A DNA stretch of 64,000 bases from positions 62,001-126,000 of the forward strand of contig JAOALB010000116.1 in the NCBI GenBank assembly GCA_025331125.1, written 5' to 3'. The notes under the pieces were generated by a model. That model was not told where the DNA came from. It saw only the letters and a program-made list of their open reading frames with translations, and searched no databases. Below, in pieces: positions 59,477 through 64,000 of the stretch. The translations under genes were made by a program, and so were the position numbers. This stretch comes from Mycogone perniciosa (lineage: Eukaryota; Ascomycota; Sordariomycetes; Hypocreales; Hypocreaceae). Position 1 is the stretch's first letter; each line of letters starts with the position of its first letter.

Positions 59477-59931
59477 GGGTGGCCTGCTGGCACAATTAAT
59501 TCCATGTATTATATAATAGTGTGTATATTACCGCTCCTCAGTATGGGCCGAGAGCAGCCCAGCATTTCTTTATTTAACACATATATCACTATATACATTT
59601 ATAAATGCTACTAGTAGTATTATATAAAATTCCCAATCGATCAAATGTGAAGCTATCCAGACTCCATAAATTTCCCAATTGAGCATCTGCCGTCTGTGCG
59701 CTTTGTAACACACGAAAATCCAAAGCGTGACGTCGTTGGTTCGCTTTCCGCTACTATGCATTTTGTCCTTTCAACCTCGGACCTTTTCAACCTCCACCTC
59801 AGCATTGCGAAAGCCCACGCACGCAAAACAGCTCCACGAGAGGCACTGAAATCGATCAAAAGGCCTTCTTGGCCTCCTATTCCATTATCCGCACAGCAGC
59901 TCGAATTGGCAGACGCACGCAATCGATCGCA
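59477..59931. other. Short spacer between the PTH11-like gene and SWD2
   Basis: These 455 bp begin AT-rich (3' end of the receptor gene) and become GC-richer toward the SWD2 start. The SWD2 frame is open upstream of its ATG but shows no similarity there. Confidence 0.5.
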
Positions 59932-61256
59932 ATGGCATCAACGCCAATGGACATCGACCGCCCTGAACGCGGAGGAGCCGCTGCGACAGCGAATGGCTCT
60001 GCTTTGTCTTCGTCGCTTAATATCCAGAGAACACTCGGCGCAGCAGCGACCGCGTCTGTATCGAACCTCAGCGATGTCATGTCCAACTTTCGCCCAACCA
60101 AGGTTCGTCCATAGGCCCCATCTCCGAGAGACACACAGACTCTGACCAGCTTGTTGAAACAGCTCCTCCGCCGTGACGATGTCAAGGAGGGGAAACCTAC
60201 TCCTCATGTCCTCTCAATTGACTACGATGACGAGGGCGAACTGCTCATGACCTCCGCTAGCGACGAGACGATTCAGATCTACAATGTGCGAGAGGGTCGA
60301 CACGACAAGAGCTTGTTGAGCAAGAAATACGGCGTCAAGCTCGCCAAGTTTACCCATACTCGCTCGAGCATCATCTACGCCAGCACCAAGCAAAACCGTA
60401 CTTGCACCCGATCACCTCCTCTTGCAGGCTCTTCGCCGCAATACTGACTTTGTTCCGTCCACCAGATGCTATAAGATACCTCGCTACGCACGACAACTCC
60501 TTCATCCGCTACTTTGAAGGCCACGACGCTACCGTCACGTCCCTCGCCGTCCACCCTGGAAGCGACAACTTCATCTCCTGCTCGCAAGACAACACCGTCC
60601 GCCTATGGGATACGCAAACGAAACACTGGCAGGGCCAACTCTTCCTTCGCTCGCCTTGCCTCGCCGCGTACGATCCTTCAGGCACAGTCTTCGCAGTTGG
60701 TTGTCCTAGCAGCGGGTCTGTGCTGCTGTATGATGTGCGCAACTACGATAAGGCGCCCTTTGCGACTGTTGATGTGGTGGAGCAGTGCAGGAGGGTGGAT
60801 GCCCAGCACGTTGTCCGCGGGTGGACGAAGCTTGAGTTTTCAAATGATGGAAAGTCCCTCCTCGTGGGCACAAAGGGCAACGGGCATTTCTTACTCGATG
60901 CCTTTGAAGGCACGCTAAAGGCGTATCTCCGTCGCCCTGCTGGCGGTACACGTCGTCTCGCTGTGGGAGAGGCAGCAGCATCTAACGGCGCTGCGCCTAC
61001 TGATTCAACTGCCTTCGAAAGTAGCGGGGACTGCTGTTTCGCACCAGACGGGCGGTTCGTGCTTAGCGGGTCCGCGAGGCAAGATGTCTTGGTGTGGGAT
61101 ACGTTGAAGCAGCCGCCAGACAACAAAGTCCTGGACCCGACCTGGACGCTCCCCGATAAGCGAGAAGCGGCGGTGTTGGCATTTAACCCGCGGTTTAATT
61201 TCTTTGCTACGGCGGATCAGGATTTGATATTCTGGTTGCCGGATCCGCATGCTTGA
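59932..61256 (+). CDS. SWD2: COMPASS / CPF WD40 subunit Swd2
   Basis: WD-repeat subunit shared by the histone H3K4 methyltransferase COMPASS and the cleavage/polyadenylation factor. Exons are 59932-60102, 60163-60397 and 60466-61256, about 398 aa. After a low-complexity start come WD repeats: 'VLSIDYDDEGELLMTSASDETIQIYNV', 'FEGHDATVTSLAVHPGSDNFISCSQDNTVRLWD', 'CLAAYDPSGTVFAVGC', 'TKLEFSNDGKSLLVGTKGNGHFLLD', and 'CCFAPDGRFVLSGSARQDVLVWD', ending 'TADQDLIFWLPDP'. The third-exon join restores 'NHAIRYLATHDNSFIRYFEGH', diagnostic for the Swd2/Wdr82 family. An insertion of about 25 small residues lies before 'GDCCFAPDG'. Convergent with the second carboxylesterase, 240 bp away. Confidence 0.95.
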
Positions 61257-61496
61257 AAAAGAGGGCTTGGAGTTTTTAGATATAGGGAGGCAATGACATT
61301 ATGACGAGTTTGTACAGTACATATTGATTTAGAGAGGAGAGGGAGGACTGTAGATACCCAAAGTCATCGTGATGGCTGCTTCAATTGCGATAGAATTACA
61401 CAGTTAGGCACTCAGCTTTGCAGAATGGTTTGGCTTCATAAAGCATACTGAGGTGATGTTGGCTGCTGAAGTCGAGCATCTATCTGTACCTAAGCA

Positions 61497-63424
61497 TCAA
61501 CACTGCGGAGGTGGAGGTGGGTTTGGAGAGCAGCATGCCTTGTTTGGCCAACTCAACTTGACACCACCCATCTGAGCCCAAACACCATCCCAAAACTCAC
61601 ACTCGTCAAAGTCTAGCTCCGAAGTCGCAATCATGCTATCCTGGATGTACACGCCCGTGTTCGAGCAAGTCTCGAACCTAGGCCACTTGACATCCCTTGT
61701 CGATGGGTTCCCCCTGACAGCCATGCCTGTCCACGAGGCGATCATGGACTTGCTTAACTCGCGGTCTCCCTGGGTGGCGTTGCAACTGCCGTTTCCCCAG
61801 GTTTGTTTGTCCATGTTGCCAAACACAAACGGAAGCTCTGCCGTGTGCGTAGCTCCGAGGAGTTTTCTCCTGTACCAGGAAGGGAACGGTGTGTCAGCAC
61901 CCCCCAGCCACGGACAGAAGAACGCATTGTTGAAGCGATACGTGTAGGCTGGCGTTCCGGCAGAGATGGCGGCGCGGAGAGTCTTGTAGGCGGGGCAGTT
62001 GTAGCCAGAGATGATGACGATGCGCGAGATGGCGGCTAGGACGGCGCTGGGGTGGATTTGGTGTGGTTGAAGGCGGATAGGGGGTACATCAGGTTGATGG
62101 CTTCCCCGAAGCGGCCCCATTGGGAGAGGAAGCTTTGGTAGGTCTTTTCGGTTAGGGGTTTGGCTTCAACGTCGGGGATGTAGTAGGGAATGACGGCGAG
62201 GGTGCTGTCATCTTCGTCTGTGGGAGTATGTTTAGAAGGGGGGTTCAGGTTCAGTGTACGTCAAGTTTGTGTGTGGTATGCGATGCTTACTTTGTCCAAT
62301 GATGATGGGCACCTGAGAGCCGACTTTCAGGGGCTCGTGCTTAATAAACTGACCATCGAGGACAGGAGAGTTGATCTTGGTGGTGTTGGGCAAGTTGATT
62401 CCAAGAGGAGATCTGAGAATTCCGCCATTGAGCTTGGGATCTAAGAGGGCGGGCGTTTTTATATAGGCATCAAGGAGTTGTTTCAGGGGCTTTACTTGTA
62501 GACAGACCGGCTAATACAACATGAACACGGGTACGTTAGTGTTTCGTTTGCAAAGACTTAGTACCGACAACTTACAGCCTTGATGTCGCAACCGAGCGCT
62601 TTTGCAAAACTCTGGCCGGCATATCGCGCTGTGCGGAACGGAGTCAAATCCACTCCACCGCCAGACTGCATAATGGCTGCGGATATCAAGCCCTTGGCCT
62701 GGGGAAGTGTCGAGACCACAAAGGTGTTGTCTGCACCGGCACCCTGACCAAAGAGCAAGACCTTGGTTGCATCACCACCAAAAGCGCCAACGTTCTCCTT
62801 CACCCAGGTGAGGGCAGCAAGATAGTCCTGGATAGCCATGTTGCCCAGGATGCCAGCGTCAGGCAAGAATAGGAAGCCCAGGGGTCCGAGGCGGTAGTTG
62901 AAGGCGACGATGATGGCATCGGTGGCGAGGTTGCATGCGTTGTAAATGGGGAGGTTGAGGGCGCCTCCGTCATTGTCTCCGCCATGGGCCCATACCTTGA
63001 CAGGTAGTGATGAGTTGGCAGTGGCATTAGCTGGCACATAGATATCAAGATACAGGCTGTTTGTTTCTTACACTCAGTATGTATACATTCTCATAGCTTT
63101 GGGCTTGACATCTTACCAGTCCTCTGAAGTTGGCGTCTGCACGTCGTGTGCACTCGGCCACTGAATGCAGCCGGGAGGCGATTGGAGGGCGTAGAGAATG
63201 CCTCCAGCATATGAACCATTGAATGGCTTTGGTGGCCTAAATCTCAAGTGTCCAATTGGAGGTTGAGCGTAGGGGATGCTTTGGAACACCTTTACACCTG
63301 AGTCTGGGCATCGTTCTCCCTGGATCGTGCCAGCAGAGATGTGTACGGCAGGAGGAGTTTCACTGAGTGTAGTGCTCCCGGTCGCCATCAATGGGGCCGT
63401 CAGAAGAACTGCTTGGTGGAGCAT
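61497..63424 (-). CDS. Type-B carboxylesterase homologue lacking the catalytic serine, probably a pseudogene
   Basis: Minus-strand exons are 63424-63117, 63056-62576, 62510-62291 and 62217-61497, about 576 aa if the frame is continued. An N-terminal signal-like segment (MLHQAVLLTAPLMATGS) precedes 'SIPYAQPPIGHLRFRPP', 'SEDCLYLDIYVP' (completed by splicing), oxyanion 'HGGDNDGG', 'FNYRLGPLGFLFLP', and at the end 'THTAELPFVFGN' with the catalytic histidine. Two defects: the nucleophile elbow reads GQGAG, with Gly (GGT, 62741-62743) where the serine belongs; and in exon 4 the frame must shift by one base near 62049-62052 (a four-base C run on the coding strand) to pass from 'NLMYPLSAFNHTKSTP' to 'AVLAAISRIVI'. 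Unshifted, the protein stops at 62036. A 41-nt intron could also explain the shift, but it is very short and removes conserved residues. Confidence 0.85.
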
Positions 63425-64000
63425 GATCTCATGTGAGGCCTAGGAGCCGTCTGTGGTAATGAATTGGTGACGATGAATCGAACTGGTGAAGGAGATTGTT
63501 GGAGCATGATTTTGACTTTGATCTAGCCACACGGAAACGAGCGTCTTGATAGAAAAGATTTGCATAAACCGAATTATATAACACCGCCATGGCTTTGGTT
63601 TGAACTTTTGGTTTCGGCGGATCGCGATGTCGAGGCGAAGTTAAATCAAACGCAGATGCAGATGCGGATGCAGATGCAGATGCAAGACGGATACTTAATA
63701 ATACTAAATAGCTATTTTAATACAAATAAATTGCTTTGGATAACAGATCTATTATTATATATATTCCCATTAAGTCGACTATATTTTCGATTTAAGATCC
63801 TCCTGCGGCAGAGATATAACTTTATTGGCTACATGTTTTCGCAACCTGTAAGCTATACTCGTATGTTCCACGAAGTGCTCCGTACTTCGTAGGCCCCTGC
63901 AATGTCGATTATGACTAGTCTTCAATTTTGCTAAAAAAAAAACAGCAGCTTAGAGTTATCTGCGGCATCACTATACTGGGCCAACAATATGTTTAAAGGG
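63425..64000. other. AT-rich window end upstream of the second esterase
   Basis: These 576 bp include the esterase promoter, a (GATGCA)n-like repeat (63652-63685), a strongly AT-rich patch (63690-63790) and one CTCCGTAC motif (63878). No gene recognised before the window ends. Confidence 0.5.
63652..63685. repeat. (GATGCA)n short tandem repeat
   Basis: Five to six hexanucleotide copies with one variant (GATGCG), in non-coding sequence. Confidence 0.8.

Noticed and set aside
53651..63424. The two carboxylesterases, PTH11-like gene and relic as a biosynthetic gene cluster
   Set aside because: No backbone enzyme (PKS, NRPS, terpene synthase, DMATS), P450 or pathway regulator is present, and SWD2 sits among them.
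1..64000. CRISPR arrays, transposases, integrases, phage or viral genes
   Set aside because: No spaced repeats of the right size, no terminal inverted repeats with a coding core, and no such protein motifs in any frame examined.

Overview
The window looks like nuclear DNA of a filamentous ascomycete (Pezizomycotina), most likely a Sordariomycete and probably of the order Hypocreales. The signs are short spliceosomal introns (mostly 45-100 nt, with GTAAGT-like donors, CTAAC/CTGAC branch sites and YAG acceptors), conserved eukaryotic housekeeping genes in their fungal form, a PTH11-type receptor, secreted hydrolases, and 0.5-3.6 kb intergenic spacers full of short homopolymers and microsatellites. 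The order is an inference; no rDNA or marker gene is present. Gene models were spliced by eye, joining reading frames at donor and acceptor sites and checking phase and family similarity. I see no prokaryotic features, no CRISPR array, no tRNA or rRNA and no intact transposon.

Layout. 1-680: 3' end of eIF5 (+). 1256-3971: THO complex subunit 1 (-), fused in frame to a guanylate-kinase-like domain. It is divergent from the spliceosomal helicase Aquarius/Cwf11 (4638-9225, +). A gene-poor 3.6 kb follows, then eIF4G (12866-17769, +) and the DNA polymerase alpha catalytic subunit (19107-23784, -). Next come an unrecognised disordered protein (24834-27036, +), a mitochondrial PPR-type protein (27579-29782, -) and, divergent from it, an RRM-like RGG protein (30268-31493, +). 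Then come YAK1 kinase (32896-35863, -), the PUB1/TIA-1-type three-RRM protein (38392-40042, -), a Mediator-tail-like acidic protein (42306-43556, +), a secreted GH5 glycosidase (43829-45076, -), a two-PH-domain Opy1-like protein (47101-48421, -), the tRNA thiolation factor NCS2 (50099-51330, +), the mitochondrial oxaloacetate carrier OAC1 (51611-52711, -), a secreted carboxylesterase (53651-55747, -), a possible gene relic (about 56870-57803, -), a PTH11-like receptor (58072-59476, +), the COMPASS subunit SWD2 (59932-61256, +) and a second carboxylesterase (61497-63424, -) with damaged catalytic and reading-frame features.

Functionally the first half is dominated by gene-expression and replication machinery: translation initiation (eIF5, eIF4G), mRNP and spliceosome biogenesis (THO1, Aquarius, PUB1, the RRM/RGG protein) and replication (Pol alpha). 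The right third becomes more accessory (secreted esterases, GH5, PTH11 receptor). The most unusual items are the THO1-guanylate-kinase fusion with an apparently dead kinase lid, its head-to-head arrangement with Aquarius (both families are linked to R-loop suppression), the second esterase whose catalytic serine codon is glycine, and a short palindrome-like motif (TACGGAGTA/TACTCCGTA) repeated about twenty times, in every case outside predicted exons.
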